Positions 53,393 to 62,166 of a stretch of DNA of 64,000 nucleotides are shown here, in pieces; within the stretch, counting starts at the first letter, position 1, and the number at the start of each line of letters is the position of its first letter. The notes below the pieces were generated by a model. That model was not told the DNA's origin and ran no database searches. It saw only the letters and a program-made list of their open reading frames with translations. Position numbers and translations under genes: made by a program. This DNA is from Longimicrobiales bacterium (lineage in GTDB: Bacteria > Gemmatimonadota > Gemmatimonadetes > Longimicrobiales > Gaopeijiaceae), in assembly GCA_028823235.1 (NCBI GenBank), contig JAPKBW010000012.1, positions 34,156-98,155 of the forward strand, given 5' to 3'.

Positions 53393-53952
53393 GCCCCTGC
53401 CTTGGCTACTGCGAGCAGCTCTGCGCCAGTGAACAGGGAGATCAATCTCAGACCCATGTCTTGGTAGAGCTTCTCAGCACTTTCAGACCGATTTACTACA
53501 GTCAGTACACCGACGATGGTGGACCCGTGAGAGCGAACCGCTTCGACTGCCATAAGAGTGCTGCGACCTGTTGTCATCGTGTCCTCTATCATGAGTGCTC
53601 GACCATCCACGGGGAGCCCACCCTCGATTCGCTGACCTGTCCCATGGTCTTTGGCTTGCTTACGAACAGCGAACCCGTCAATCGGCTGGCTGTCGAGGGC
53701 GCTAGCGTGTGCTATCGCATAGGCGACCGGATCAGCCCCCATCGTGAGTCCCCCAACATGAGTGGGATCAAGCTCGCTCGCGCGGATGGCTTCATACCCA
53801 ACCAGACCAACTAGTCGCTGCCCCTCCGCACTCATCGTTGTAAGCCTCGCGTCGATGTAATAGTCAGACTTGGCGCCGCTGGCCAAGGTGAAGTCGCCCA
53901 GTCGAATGGAGCGGGTAACCAGAAGATTTTTGAGCTGCTCACGGTTCGTCAT
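53389..53952 (-). CDS. pyrE: Orotate phosphoribosyltransferase
   Basis: 187 residues with FTLASGAKSDYYIDARLTT (substrate hood), FAVRKQAKDHGTGQ (catalytic Lys loop) and the PRPP motif GRALMIEDTMTTGRSTL. It converts orotate to OMP in pyrimidine synthesis. It is transcribed toward dnaN. Confidence 0.94.
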   Translation of the reverse strand: MTNREQLKNLLVTRSIRLGDFTLASGAKSDYYIDARLTTMSAEGQRLVGLVGYEAIRASELDPTHVGGLTMGADPVAYAIAHASALDSQPIDGFAVRKQAKDHGTGQRIEGGLPVDGRALMIEDTMTTGRSTLMAVEAVRSHGSTIVGVLTVVNRSESAEKLYQDMGLRLISLFTGAELLAVAKAGA

Positions 53953-54033
53953 GTAATTCCGGTTGGGTGGGGACCGGAGGAGCTTCCGCCAGCCGGTCCA
54001 ACAGAGGGTTGAGTCAGAAAAGGCTCGACGCGC

Positions 54034-54471
54034 CTAAGGTAACAGCCCCGCGCAAACCTCAGCCGGAACGCGTGTTGGCTTACCGGTGGGGCCAATCCAG
54101 ACTGCCTTCACGCGAGCTCTGACCACCGAAACAATCGGGTCATCTGCTCTCACGATGTCTTGATGCAATATCATGCTGGTGCGGCGGAGGGAGTGGGCCC
54201 ATGTCCGGACGAGCAGTCGGTCTTCTCTCTTCGCTTCCGCCAGATAGTCGACCTCGAGCCTCACCACGAAGATGGCCCAATTCCGCTCGGCAAGGACGAC
54301 CCAGGAGAATCCGGCTTCCTTCAGGGCCCGATACCGGCCGTGCTCCAGATAGTTGAGGTAGACCGCATGATTCACGTGTCCGAAGGAGTCGAGTTCGGCG
54401 GTTCGGACATCGATCGTCGTGAGTGCCGTCGGCACGCTATCCCCTGCCGGGGTCCACAATGAATCCCTCAT
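54034..54471 (-). CDS. Acyl-CoA thioesterase, 4HBT/YbgC-like hotdog
   Basis: About 145 residues from ATG 54471 (GGA 5 nt upstream). Motif ELDSFGHVNHAVYLNYLEHGRYRAL is the YbgC/FadM active-site signature, and the rest forms a hotdog fold (VVRLEVDYLAEAKREDRL, RVKAVWI). It hydrolyses acyl-CoA thioesters. A longer start at 54543 is less likely. Divergent from the molybdate transporter. Confidence 0.88.
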   Translation of the reverse strand: MRDSLWTPAGDSVPTALTTIDVRTAELDSFGHVNHAVYLNYLEHGRYRALKEAGFSWVVLAERNWAIFVVRLEVDYLAEAKREDRLLVRTWAHSLRRTSMILHQDIVRADDPIVSVVRARVKAVWIGPTGKPTRVPAEVCAGLLP

Positions 54472-54616
54472 GGTCCAAAGATCGCGCGGCTGACATTGCC
54501 AGCAACCCAGGCCTCGGATAACCTCCCGGCCCATGTTTTCCACCCCCGATTCCGCCTGCGCTGAGGATACCAGCCAACAGGCGTGGCTCAGAAGAGTCGC
54601 GCATGTCTGGTCGGCT

Positions 54617-56113
54617 ATGCCCCGATTCGCACTGGTGTTCGCACTCCTTGTTTCAGGGGTTACTCCGGTACCGGGAAGCGGTCAGGCAGATGAGATTCTC
54701 GTTCTCGCCGCATCGAGCCTCGCCGATGTTTTGCCACCAATCGGAAACGATTGGGAGGAGGCGACGGGGGTTCGGGTTCGGTTCTCCTTCGATGCCACAT
54801 CTCGCCTTGCCCCACAGGCCGCCAACGGAGCCCCGGCGGATGTGTTTCTGTCGGCGGATGAGACTTGGATTCAATGGCTGGACGAACGCCAAATTATCGA
54901 CCAGGAGCAGGCGCGCAGGGTCGCGGCTAACGGACTCGCGGTGGTGGTGCCACAGGGTCGAAGAGTGCCCCTGGATGCCGAAGCTCTTGTCGGCATCGGC
55001 CGAGTGGCGATCGGCGGCGAACATGTGCCCGCTGGTCGATACGCTCGTGAGGCACTCAAGGCGAGCGGCGTGTGGGGCTCGGTGGAAGGCCGCACCGTCG
55101 TGGGTGGGTCTGCCCGGGGTGTACTCGAGTGGGTCGCACGAGGCGAGGTAGACGCTGGGGTGGTGTATCTCACGGATGCCCTGTTGGAGCCCGGGGTTAC
55201 TACCGCATTCATCTTTAATCCTACGTCGCACCCCGCCATAGAGTACTGGGCTGCCTCTCTCCGGAGGTCAGAGAACCCGACTGCGGCGGCTGCCTTCGTT
55301 GAGCACCTCTCCTCTCCGGATGTGTCCGGCGTGTTCAGCGCGGCCGGGTTTTCTTCGGGTGCGATGGACGCAGAAGCGGGCCCGGCTGGAGAGTCTCTCC
55401 AGCCGGGCGCATCGCCTGCCGGGCCGTCGATTACCTCGGCGATCCGCCTCTCGTTCTTGGTCGCATCACTTGCCACTGTTGTCGGACTCCTCCCAGCCAT
55501 CGGTTTGGGATGGCTACTAGCGAGATATGACTTCAGAGCCAAGCCAATCGTTTCCGCCTTAGTGTTGGCACCACTGGTGATACCTCCAGTTGTCACGGGC
55601 TTTCTCCTTCTCACTGTTCTTGGTAGCCAGTCTGCCCTCGGGCGGCTGCTCTCGGCGGTGGGTCTGCCCGTGCCCTTCACTATTCTCGGAGCCACACTCG
55701 CAGCATTTATCGTGGGAATGCCGCTCTATGTTCTCGCGGTTCGTGGCGCATTCGAAGCGGTGGACCCTCTATACGAAGAGCTGTCGTGGACACTCGGCGT
55801 CCCACCACGACAGACCTTTCGAAGAATCTCGCTCCCACTAGCGCTGCCGGGGATCGCAGCAGGGGCCGTGCTCGCATTTGCACGATCTTTGGGAGAGTTC
55901 GGTGCCACGGTCGTTCTTGCCGGAAATGTCGAAGGGAGCACTCGGACGATACCGCTCGCAGTCTACACGCTTCTCGAGTCACCGTCAGGTCGGGATGCCA
56001 TCTGGGTGTTGGTGGGGGCGAGTGTACTCATCTCGCTTACAGCACTCACTGGTTACGAGGCACTGTCGCGACGTCAGCGAGGCAGAAGATTGGAGATCGA
56101 TCATGGCGGGTGA
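54617..56113 (+). CDS. modAB: Molybdate ABC transporter, ModA binding protein fused to ModB permease
   Basis: From ATG 54617 the 498-residue chain begins with a signal/anchor segment. A ModA domain follows (ILVLAASSLADVLPPIG, NGAPADVFLSADETWIQWL, ARGEVDAGVVYLTDAL; ~25-255), then a ~35-residue Gly/Ala/Ser linker and a ModB permease (~285-490) with GVPPRQTFRRISLPLALPGIAAGAVLAFARSLGEFGATV, the ABC EAA loop. Normally these are two genes. In the fusion the binding protein is tethered to the channel. The ModC gene overlaps by 11 nt. Confidence 0.92.
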   Translation: MPRFALVFALLVSGVTPVPGSGQADEILVLAASSLADVLPPIGNDWEEATGVRVRFSFDATSRLAPQAANGAPADVFLSADETWIQWLDERQIIDQEQARRVAANGLAVVVPQGRRVPLDAEALVGIGRVAIGGEHVPAGRYAREALKASGVWGSVEGRTVVGGSARGVLEWVARGEVDAGVVYLTDALLEPGVTTAFIFNPTSHPAIEYWAASLRRSENPTAAAAFVEHLSSPDVSGVFSAAGFSSGAMDAEAGPAGESLQPGASPAGPSITSAIRLSFLVASLATVVGLLPAIGLGWLLARYDFRAKPIVSALVLAPLVIPPVVTGFLLLTVLGSQSALGRLLSAVGLPVPFTILGATLAAFIVGMPLYVLAVRGAFEAVDPLYEELSWTLGVPPRQTFRRISLPLALPGIAAGAVLAFARSLGEFGATVVLAGNVEGSTRTIPLAVYTLLESPSGRDAIWVLVGASVLISLTALTGYEALSRRQRGRRLEIDHGG

Positions 56114-56786
56114 CTCGTTTCGTGGGTGGGAGTTAGCGGTTGAAGTTCCGCTTGCCACTCGCACCCTGACCTTGGCTATCGACACCAGGTGTCGGACGGT
56201 CGCGATCGTTGGGCCCTCTGGCGCGGGAAAGAGCACGTTGCTCCGTGTGTTAGCGGGAGTAGAGAAGCGCGCTAGTGGAAGCCTCACAATGGACGGTGGG
56301 GTTTGGCTGGATAGCGTGGCCGGAACCGTTGTCCCTCCTTGGGACAGGCATGTGGGATGGGTACCGCAGGAAGCACAGCTCTTCCCGCACCTTACCGTAA
56401 GGGAAAACCTTCAGTACGCGGGAGCACCAGACGCAGATGTCGAGCAGACTGCCGAGCTTGTAGACGCAGCGAGTCTCCTAGATCGACGGCCCCGGCGACT
56501 TTCAGGTGGGGAGCGCCAGCGGGTCGCTCTGGCTCGGGCACTCTTGGCATCGCCGTCCATCTTGTTACTCGACGAGCCCTTCTCCGCACTCGATCGACCG
56601 CGTCGCGTGCAGCTGGCAACAGATGTACGCCGATGGTCGGAGGAAAATGATGTCCCCCTGGTCCTCGTGAGCCACGATGAACAGGACACGGAGATTCTTG
56701 CGGACGAGCATTGGCACTTGAATGACGGCATTTTCAGCAGGACAGCGACTGGTCCCCCACATGATTCCTCTGCCGGACCCGGATGA
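56103..56786 (+). CDS. modC: Molybdate ABC transporter ATPase
   Basis: 227 residues: Walker A VGPSGAGKSTLLRVLAG, Q-loop VPQEAQLFPHLTV, signature RLSGGERQRVALARALL, Walker B ILLLDEPFSALD and H-loop LVSHDEQD. It lacks the C-terminal MOP/TOBE domain of full-length ModC (usual ~350 residues), so it is a short form. The gene overlaps modAB; ATP hydrolysis drives molybdate import. Confidence 0.9.
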   Translation: MAGDSFRGWELAVEVPLATRTLTLAIDTRCRTVAIVGPSGAGKSTLLRVLAGVEKRASGSLTMDGGVWLDSVAGTVVPPWDRHVGWVPQEAQLFPHLTVRENLQYAGAPDADVEQTAELVDAASLLDRRPRRLSGGERQRVALARALLASPSILLLDEPFSALDRPRRVQLATDVRRWSEENDVPLVLVSHDEQDTEILADEHWHLNDGIFSRTATGPPHDSSAGPG

Positions 56787-56848
56787 TCTCGAAAAGAATC
56801 CGAGTCGGCGTTGGACCAACGAATACGTCATGGAGCGCGCTGCGCGTA

Positions 56849-57562
56849 CTAGGAAGCGGCGGCCGCCACCTTTCCATACCGTCGATCGCGCGCTCGAAAG
56901 TCGAATATAGCTTCAGCTAGATTTTCGCCGCTGAAGTCCGGCCACATCACGGATGTGAACAGTAGCTCCGCATAGGCACATTCCCAGAGCAGGAAATCAC
57001 TCAGCCTTCGCTCTCCCCCGGTTCGTATCAGCAGGTCGACGTCAGGCGCCGGACCTCCACCGTTCATGGCATGGCCCAGTAATGTCGCCATATCCTTGCG
57101 CTCGATGTCCGTAGCCGAGGCCGCTGCGCGCACAGCAGCGAGCATGAGATCTCGGCTCGAGTAGTCGACAGCCAGTCGCAGAAGAAGTCGGTCGCACGAG
57201 CAGGTTTGCGCTTCTGCCCGCTCCATCTGCCGCACGAGCGCGGGAGCAAGGCGATCGCGCCGACCGACGATTTGGAGCCGGACGCCGTTCTTCTTGAGCT
57301 CTGCCACCTCTGAGCGCAGGTATCGCCCGAACAACTTCATGAGAACGGCTACCTCGGCAGTCGGCCGCTTCCAGTTGTCGGAAGAAAACGCGTAGAGCGT
57401 TAGTGTGCGCACCCCCAGGCCTGGAGCTGCCCGAACCACTTCTCGCACCGATTCAGCTCCTTGGCGATGCCCGAACTCACGGGGGCGGCCGCGAGCAGTC
57501 GCCCAGCGGCCATTGCCGTCCATGATGATCGCTACATGCATCATCGGGCTTCCATCCATCAT
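56849..57562 (-). CDS. uppS: Undecaprenyl diphosphate synthase (cis-prenyltransferase)
   Basis: 237 residues with [17 protein letters not shown] (catalytic Asp), [28 protein letters not shown] and [27 protein letters not shown]. It makes the C55 lipid carrier for peptidoglycan and other envelope glycans. ATG 57562 overlaps the regulator stop (ATGA); an internal ATG at 57544 is possible. Confidence 0.94.
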   Translation of the reverse strand: MMDGSPMMHVAIIMDGNGRWATARGRPREFGHRQGAESVREVVRAAPGLGVRTLTLYAFSSDNWKRPTAEVAVLMKLFGRYLRSEVAELKKNGVRLQIVGRRDRLAPALVRQMERAEAQTCSCDRLLLRLAVDYSSRDLMLAAVRAAASATDIERKDMATLLGHAMNGGGPAPDVDLLIRTGGERRLSDFLLWECAYAELLFTSVMWPDFSGENLAEAIFDFRARDRRYGKVAAAAS

Positions 57563-57954
57563 CTCTTGATCCTCGTTGCCTGAATGATGGCTTCCATATG
57601 ATCGAGGTACCCCTTGAGTTCTTTGCGTCCGGTGGCAGTGAGGGCGTACTCGGTCTTTGGGGTCCGACCCTCGTAAGACTTATTGCAAGTCACGTACCCG
57701 GCATCCTCAAGGCGTCGGGCGTGCGCACTCAGGTTCCCGTCCGTAATGCCCAGAAGGTCCCGGAGATCTGTGAACGGCAGCGATCCATTCACCGCCAGCG
57801 AACTGACGATTCCCAGTCGAACCCTCTCGTGAATGAGGCGATCCAGTTCAAGTGTGTCGGACCCTGGACCGCGACCTTCGACCGCGCCCAAGTCAAATCG
57901 TCTCGTTCGTGCCGAAGGGCTGTCGCGCCGCCGCCCGCGTTGCTTACCCGCCAT
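57559..57954 (-). CDS. Winged-helix transcriptional regulator
   Basis: 131 residues from ATG 57954. A basic N-terminus ([11 protein letters not shown]) precedes a winged helix: [45 protein letters not shown], then [20 protein letters not shown]. This is the ArsR/MarR-like type that often controls a neighbouring membrane protein. Tightly coupled with the membrane protein upstream and uppS downstream. Its target is likely its own operon, but no operator was identified. Confidence 0.85.
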   Translation of the reverse strand: MAGKQRGRRRDSPSARTRRFDLGAVEGRGPGSDTLELDRLIHERVRLGIVSSLAVNGSLPFTDLRDLLGITDGNLSAHARRLEDAGYVTCNKSYEGRTPKTEYALTATGRKELKGYLDHMEAIIQATRIKR

Positions 57955-58561
57955 GTTTCCTCCAGATGACGGCGCCGAACAGAAGGTGCAAGCCACCGAA
58001 CCCTGCTGCCATGGAGGCTGTGCCCCAAGTCGCAGGAAGCAGAAGCGCCGTCACTCCAGCTGCCATAAAGGCCGCACCCATAACCGGCACAGGCCGCACC
58101 GAATGTGACCCACCTGAGACGACGGCTGTCCCGTACAAGAGCAACCACATACCCGGGAGCATATCGACCACTCCGGCTCGCACGAGGCCGACTGTAAGCA
58201 CCCCACCCGCTGCGAGTGGCGGGATTACGCTCCAGGCAAATTTTCGGCCGGGGCCCGCCAGAATCGTTACGCCCTCAGCGTGTGATTTACGGGCCATCGC
58301 GAGGACCGCGACGCCGAGGGACATGCCGGCGGACACCAGCCAGATCGTCAGCCACTCTGAGAGAGTTGACGCACTCCGCGCCAAGCCAGCGGCACCGAGG
58401 GCAACCACACCCATCAGCACCCCACCAATACCTGAGACGTGCGTGAAGGAGGCGGACCGCTCCATCGTCTCCCGGATATAGCGAAGATTGTCCATAGCGC
58501 GATCGTGCAGCGCCACGGGGGCCTCGCTGGGCCCTCGAAGATCACGGGCAGGAAAATTCAT
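57944..58561 (-). CDS. Membrane protein paired with winged-helix regulator
   Basis: 205 residues with about six hydrophobic segments (GIGGVLMGVVALGAAGLA, LTIWLVSAGMSLGVAVLAM, VIPPLAAGGVLTVGLV, WLLLYGTAVVSG, PVMGAAFMAAGVTALLLPA, GGLHLLFGAVIW). Start ATG 58561 or the internal ATG before DNLRYIRETME. No catalytic motif. It overlaps the regulator gene by 11 nt; such membrane-protein/regulator pairs probably sense envelope state. That is inference. Confidence 0.75.
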   Translation of the reverse strand: MNFPARDLRGPSEAPVALHDRAMDNLRYIRETMERSASFTHVSGIGGVLMGVVALGAAGLARSASTLSEWLTIWLVSAGMSLGVAVLAMARKSHAEGVTILAGPGRKFAWSVIPPLAAGGVLTVGLVRAGVVDMLPGMWLLLYGTAVVSGGSHSVRPVPVMGAAFMAAGVTALLLPATWGTASMAAGFGGLHLLFGAVIWRKHGG

Positions 58562-58690
58562 TCTTCAGTGCGCCCCCAGATGTTTGATCTCACTTTGCAG
58601 CGTATGCCACTTTGTAATGCAAAGTATGTGCCGTAAAAGGATTGAGCCAAGCTTTTTGTTCAGGTGCCGGAAAGTCAGGCCCTGTCGGGC

Positions 58691-59680
58691 TCAGACTTTT
58701 GGCGCAGCCACAAGGAGCGCGGACTTGATCGTGCGAACCTCGACCACGGCGCCCTGCGAAACACGGACATCCCCATCCATCTCAAAACGCGGCGGCGCTT
58801 CAAAGGTCAGACGGAAAGAGGAGTCCTTGATGATCTCGACCCGATCCGAGGTGACGTGGCGTCCGCGCTCGGCAAGCGTGAATAGCTTGAGGCGTGCCAG
58901 CGGCGGAGCATCGCCGATCATGCAGGCGTGGAGCTTCCCGTCATCTACAGTTGCGTCCGGTGCGATTGGAAAACCCCCGCCGAAATACCGTCCATTCGAC
59001 ACTGTGAGCATGAGCTGCTCAAGCTTTCGCCGCTCACCTTCCCCCGAGGTCAGGTCCGCCCGGATCCCGGGAAAACGGAACAACTGCTGCAAGGCCGTGA
59101 GCTTGTAGAGAAGCTCCCCGCGAAGGAACCGCGCGCCCTTCGCCGCATCAATGACTGCGATGTCGAATCCAAATCCGATCAGGTTCAGGAAGTGTCGAGC
59201 CTCGTGGCGATCCGGATGGCTTTCGGCCGCGCTGAGAGTGTCCACTCGTCCTACATCAATGGCTCGCGTATGGCCGGCGGCGAGGACGTTCACCGCCTCT
59301 GAGGGATTTTTTGGGTTGTATCCGAAATTCCGACCGAAGTCGTTCCCCGTGCCGCTAGGGAGAATTCCAAGGATGACGTCGTCGCGCTCGCTGGCGACCA
59401 GACGATCCGCGACGTTGCTCCACGTACCGTCGCCACCGACCGCTACGATTACATCGTACCCGTCCGCAACTGCCGATTCGGCGAGGTCTCGTTCCTCACC
59501 GGGTCGTGTCGTCTCACTGTACGCAACATCGGAGAGAGCGTCATTGAGCAGCCGTTTATAGGCTTCTATCCGGCTAGCTCCTCGTCCCCGCCCAGAGGCG
59601 GGATTGAAAATGACGAAGTGTCGCCGAGTGCTCAGAAGGTGACCATCGGGTCGAATGTCTGCATGCCTTTTCCGTACCAC
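58691..59680 (-). CDS. Diacylglycerol/lipid kinase, YegS-like
   Basis: Diacylglycerol kinase catalytic domain: FVIFNPASGRGRG, VIVAVGGDGTWSNVADRL (GGDGT), GILPSGTGNDFGRNFGYN and NGRYFGGGFPIAPDATVDDGKLH. It phosphorylates a lipid such as diacylglycerol. The conserved part starts at TRRHFVIFN. A GTG at 59680 gives 329 residues but overlaps the next gene by 49 nt; a CTG at 59635, in CTGA with the upstream stop, gives about 314. Neither has a strong ribosome site. Lies beside other lipid genes. Confidence 0.88.
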   Translation of the reverse strand: MVRKRHADIRPDGHLLSTRRHFVIFNPASGRGRGASRIEAYKRLLNDALSDVAYSETTRPGEERDLAESAVADGYDVIVAVGGDGTWSNVADRLVASERDDVILGILPSGTGNDFGRNFGYNPKNPSEAVNVLAAGHTRAIDVGRVDTLSAAESHPDRHEARHFLNLIGFGFDIAVIDAAKGARFLRGELLYKLTALQQLFRFPGIRADLTSGEGERRKLEQLMLTVSNGRYFGGGFPIAPDATVDDGKLHACMIGDAPPLARLKLFTLAERGRHVTSDRVEIIKDSSFRLTFEAPPRFEMDGDVRVSQGAVVEVRTIKSALLVAAPKV

Positions 59681-60303
59681 TCTTCACGGAAGGGGTAGGT
59701 GTTCACATCATCGAGCGTGAGGCCTGCGGTCATTGGATGCTCATGGAGAATCAGCGACCCGGTCTCCTCTTCGTGCTCGGTGTGGTCGGCCTCCATCAGG
59801 ATATTGACCTTGAAGCGCGACTCCGGGTCGACTGTGAAGCACATGTAGTTGTTTGCGGCAGGCTGACGCTCATGCTCCGTGACCACGAGCTCCAGAACGT
59901 CGGCCCCGTCGTCCGTTACCGTCACCGTGAGCCGGTCGACGTCCCGGAGGAAGTCGACCTGAATGTCCTTCATGTAGTGCGGCAACGCCCAGCGCTCGAT
60001 CGCGTGCGCTCGGGACTCCGGAGTCGACGTTCCGACCATGAACGGAAAAAAGGCCGCCTTGGGCAGAGGCTTGCCGGTTTCGATTCTCGGAGGCACGACA
60101 ACCGCCAGCACCACCTCGTCATATGCCCCGACCATGCTCTCCTCGAATTGGAAGGCTGTGATCGCGAAAATGCTCCGCTCATGCTGAACCTCGAGCGGTT
60201 CTAGGTGGCTTGGGAGGAGCTTCCGGGCGTCCGCCGTGGGCATCTCGAAATATCCGCCGACGCAAACGTCAAAACCGTAGTATGTGTAGTCGTCCGTAAC
60301 CAT
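59632..60303 (-). CDS. Acetoacetate-decarboxylase-like protein
   Basis: 223 residues from ATG 60303 (MVTDDYTYYGFDVCVGGYFEMP). It has the acetoacetate decarboxylase fold pattern: LPSHLEPLEVQHERSIFAITAFQF, AYDEVVLAVVVPPRI and FFPFMVGTSTPESRAHAI. The classic Lys-Lys active site is not obvious, so it may be a non-decarboxylating member of the family. A much longer upstream extension (to 60603) is rejected. Divergent from the acyltransferase gene, with ~100 nt between. Confidence 0.7.
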   Translation of the reverse strand: MVTDDYTYYGFDVCVGGYFEMPTADARKLLPSHLEPLEVQHERSIFAITAFQFEESMVGAYDEVVLAVVVPPRIETGKPLPKAAFFPFMVGTSTPESRAHAIERWALPHYMKDIQVDFLRDVDRLTVTVTDDGADVLELVVTEHERQPAANNYMCFTVDPESRFKVNILMEADHTEHEEETGSLILHEHPMTAGLTLDDVNTYPFREEWYGKGMQTFDPMVTF

Positions 60304-60405
60304 TCTTATCAGTCGTCTTGATGATGGTGAACAGGTCTGGTTAGCCTTCCGTACCCGTGCTTCGCTTGTATCGTCACCCCGCCCATCCACTGTGGAGACC
60401 GACCC

Positions 60406-61179
60406 ATGAAATTCCGTGGATACGTTGCTCTCGGGTTCCTCTGTCTCGGCCTCCTGCTGTCCGACCTCATCCAGAGGACGGTTGTCGCGCTCTGGGTAAA
60501 ACTGAGACCGTCCCGGCGCATTCCGGTGCTTACCGGATGGATCAGTCTCATGGCACGGCTGACGACCAGGCCGCTCATTGTACTTGGCGGAGCAAGAATT
60601 CAACTTCCGCCACGAATCGTGCCGTCCGGGCCAGGCACGCTCATTCTAATGAATCACCAGTCCGTTCTGGACATCCCACTTTTGGTGAGTACTGTCGAAG
60701 GGGGGTATCCACGCATCGTGACTCGCGAGCGATACCGTCGCTTCGTTCCGCTAATTTCGCATTTGGTCAGGCTCTATCAATACCCGACGGTGGACCCGAC
60801 GGCAAACCCGAAAGAGATGCTGAGAAGCATCCGGTCGATGGTTCAGGCGAGTCGTGAATCTGATGTACCGATAGGGCTGTTTCCGGAGGGGACGAGGACC
60901 AAGGACGGATCTATCGGCAGATTTAAGCCGCGCGGTCTGGCGAAACTCTTGGCCGCTCGATCTTGGACGGTCTACGTGTTTGTCGTCGACGGATACTGGC
61001 AGACCGCAAAGGTTAAGCATTTTCTCGCCGGAATGGGGCATGTGAACGGTCGCATTGCCCACGTGAAGACGATGGAATGGAGCGATCCGACGGCTGACTC
61101 GACTGCATTCATAGAAGAGGTCTACGCCACCATGGTTCAAGGGGTGGCCGAGCTGCGTGAGGAAGAGGCTGTTTCGTGA
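60406..61179 (+). CDS. plsC: 1-acylglycerol-3-phosphate acyltransferase (PlsC-like)
   Basis: 257 residues: an N-terminal membrane segment (~5-22), then TLILMNHQSVLDIPLL (NHxxxxD catalytic motif), ERYRRFVPLISHLVRLY and PIGLFPEGTRTKDG (FPEGTR). It adds the second acyl chain to make phosphatidic acid. It overlaps the next gene (61157) by 23 nt, forming an operon with the Tam41-like and CDP-alcohol transferase genes. Confidence 0.9.
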   Translation: MKFRGYVALGFLCLGLLLSDLIQRTVVALWVKLRPSRRIPVLTGWISLMARLTTRPLIVLGGARIQLPPRIVPSGPGTLILMNHQSVLDIPLLVSTVEGGYPRIVTRERYRRFVPLISHLVRLYQYPTVDPTANPKEMLRSIRSMVQASRESDVPIGLFPEGTRTKDGSIGRFKPRGLAKLLAARSWTVYVFVVDGYWQTAKVKHFLAGMGHVNGRIAHVKTMEWSDPTADSTAFIEEVYATMVQGVAELREEEAVS

Positions 61180-62158
61180 GAGAGCGGCGGAGCAGGTGAG
61201 CCGCCCGGGAGGCGGCGTCAGCGAGTGGCCGGAGGCATGGGAACTCGCGAAGAAGGTGGCCGTGTTCGGAGCACCGACGGTGAAGGCGGTCCTCCTGTAT
61301 GGGTCACACCTCCATAAGGCCGGGCCGGATCCAAACTCTGCGCTCGACTTTGTGGTGGTCGTAGAGAACTATCGTGCCTTCTATGAGGGGATGGCTTCTT
61401 GGAGCGAATTGTCGCGTCCGGTCTGCGTCATGACTTGGATGGCGGATCGGCTGCCCCCGAATGTCATCGCGTTTGCGCCGAATGAGGGGAAGGGCCGAAT
61501 CGCGAAGTGTCTGGTAATCAGCAAGGAGCACCTTGCTGCCGCTCTCGGATCACGGCTACCCGATCACTTTGTGCTAGGCCGCATGATCCAGCGAATCGGA
61601 TATCTCTGGTCGCGACTTCCGGAGGACGAATTATGGGTCCGTGAACAGATCGAAGGCGCACACAGTCGCGTACTGGAGTGGATGGCCCCGCACCTCAATG
61701 AATCGTTTGATGGCGCCCTGCTGGGGCGACGCGTCCTTGAGGTCTGCTATCAGAGTGAGTTTCGACCTGAATCCCAGGGTCGTGCGGAGCGAATCTTCCA
61801 GGCTCAGGCAGCACATTTTGAGAAGGCCTTGCTGCCGGCCCTCGAGTCGGCCCTCGCCTCGGGCACGATCGTACAGACCACACCCGGCTCCTACTCACTC
61901 GCGGAACCGTTGTCACTGGCGGCGAGGCGCCGCTGGAAGCGGTACTTCGGCCTCTCAAAGACGCGTGCCACTCTTCGGTGGCTCAAGCATTCGGTGACGT
62001 TCGCCCACTGGCTGCCCTACGTAGTGCGGAAGGCTGAGCGACATACGGGCAGGACGATCCGCCTCACGAGACTGGAACGAGCCGTGCCGCATATTTTTTG
62101 CTGGCCGCGCGCCATCTACATCTTGGCGAGCCGTTCACTCAAAGAGTTCGACAAGTGA
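61157..62158 (+). CDS. Tam41/Mmp37-like candidate phosphatidate cytidylyltransferase (CDP-diacylglycerol synthase)
   Basis: 333 residues of nucleotidyltransferase type. VLLYGSHLHK and SALDFVVVVENYRAFYEG match the Tam41 pattern (YGSGV ... hydrophobic-Asp-Phe, with one Asp rather than the usual DxD). Further on, PPNVIAFAPNEGKGRIAKCLVISKEHL resembles Tam41's N...G..IKYGVVST segment, followed by a helical C-terminus. Mitochondrial Tam41 and its bacterial homologues convert phosphatidic acid and CTP to CDP-diacylglycerol. Position between plsC and a CDP-alcohol phosphatidyltransferase supports exactly that step. The assignment is by eye. Start GTG 61157 or GTG 61196. Confidence 0.55.
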   Translation: MRKRLFRERAAEQVSRPGGGVSEWPEAWELAKKVAVFGAPTVKAVLLYGSHLHKAGPDPNSALDFVVVVENYRAFYEGMASWSELSRPVCVMTWMADRLPPNVIAFAPNEGKGRIAKCLVISKEHLAAALGSRLPDHFVLGRMIQRIGYLWSRLPEDELWVREQIEGAHSRVLEWMAPHLNESFDGALLGRRVLEVCYQSEFRPESQGRAERIFQAQAAHFEKALLPALESALASGTIVQTTPGSYSLAEPLSLAARRRWKRYFGLSKTRATLRWLKHSVTFAHWLPYVVRKAERHTGRTIRLTRLERAVPHIFCWPRAIYILASRSLKEFDK

Positions 62159-62166
62159 GAGCTGAC

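Noticed and set aside
56761..56910. Small frame MIPLPDPDDLEKNPSRRW after modC
   Set aside because: Its second half is antisense to the end of uppS and it has no clear ribosome site or family match.
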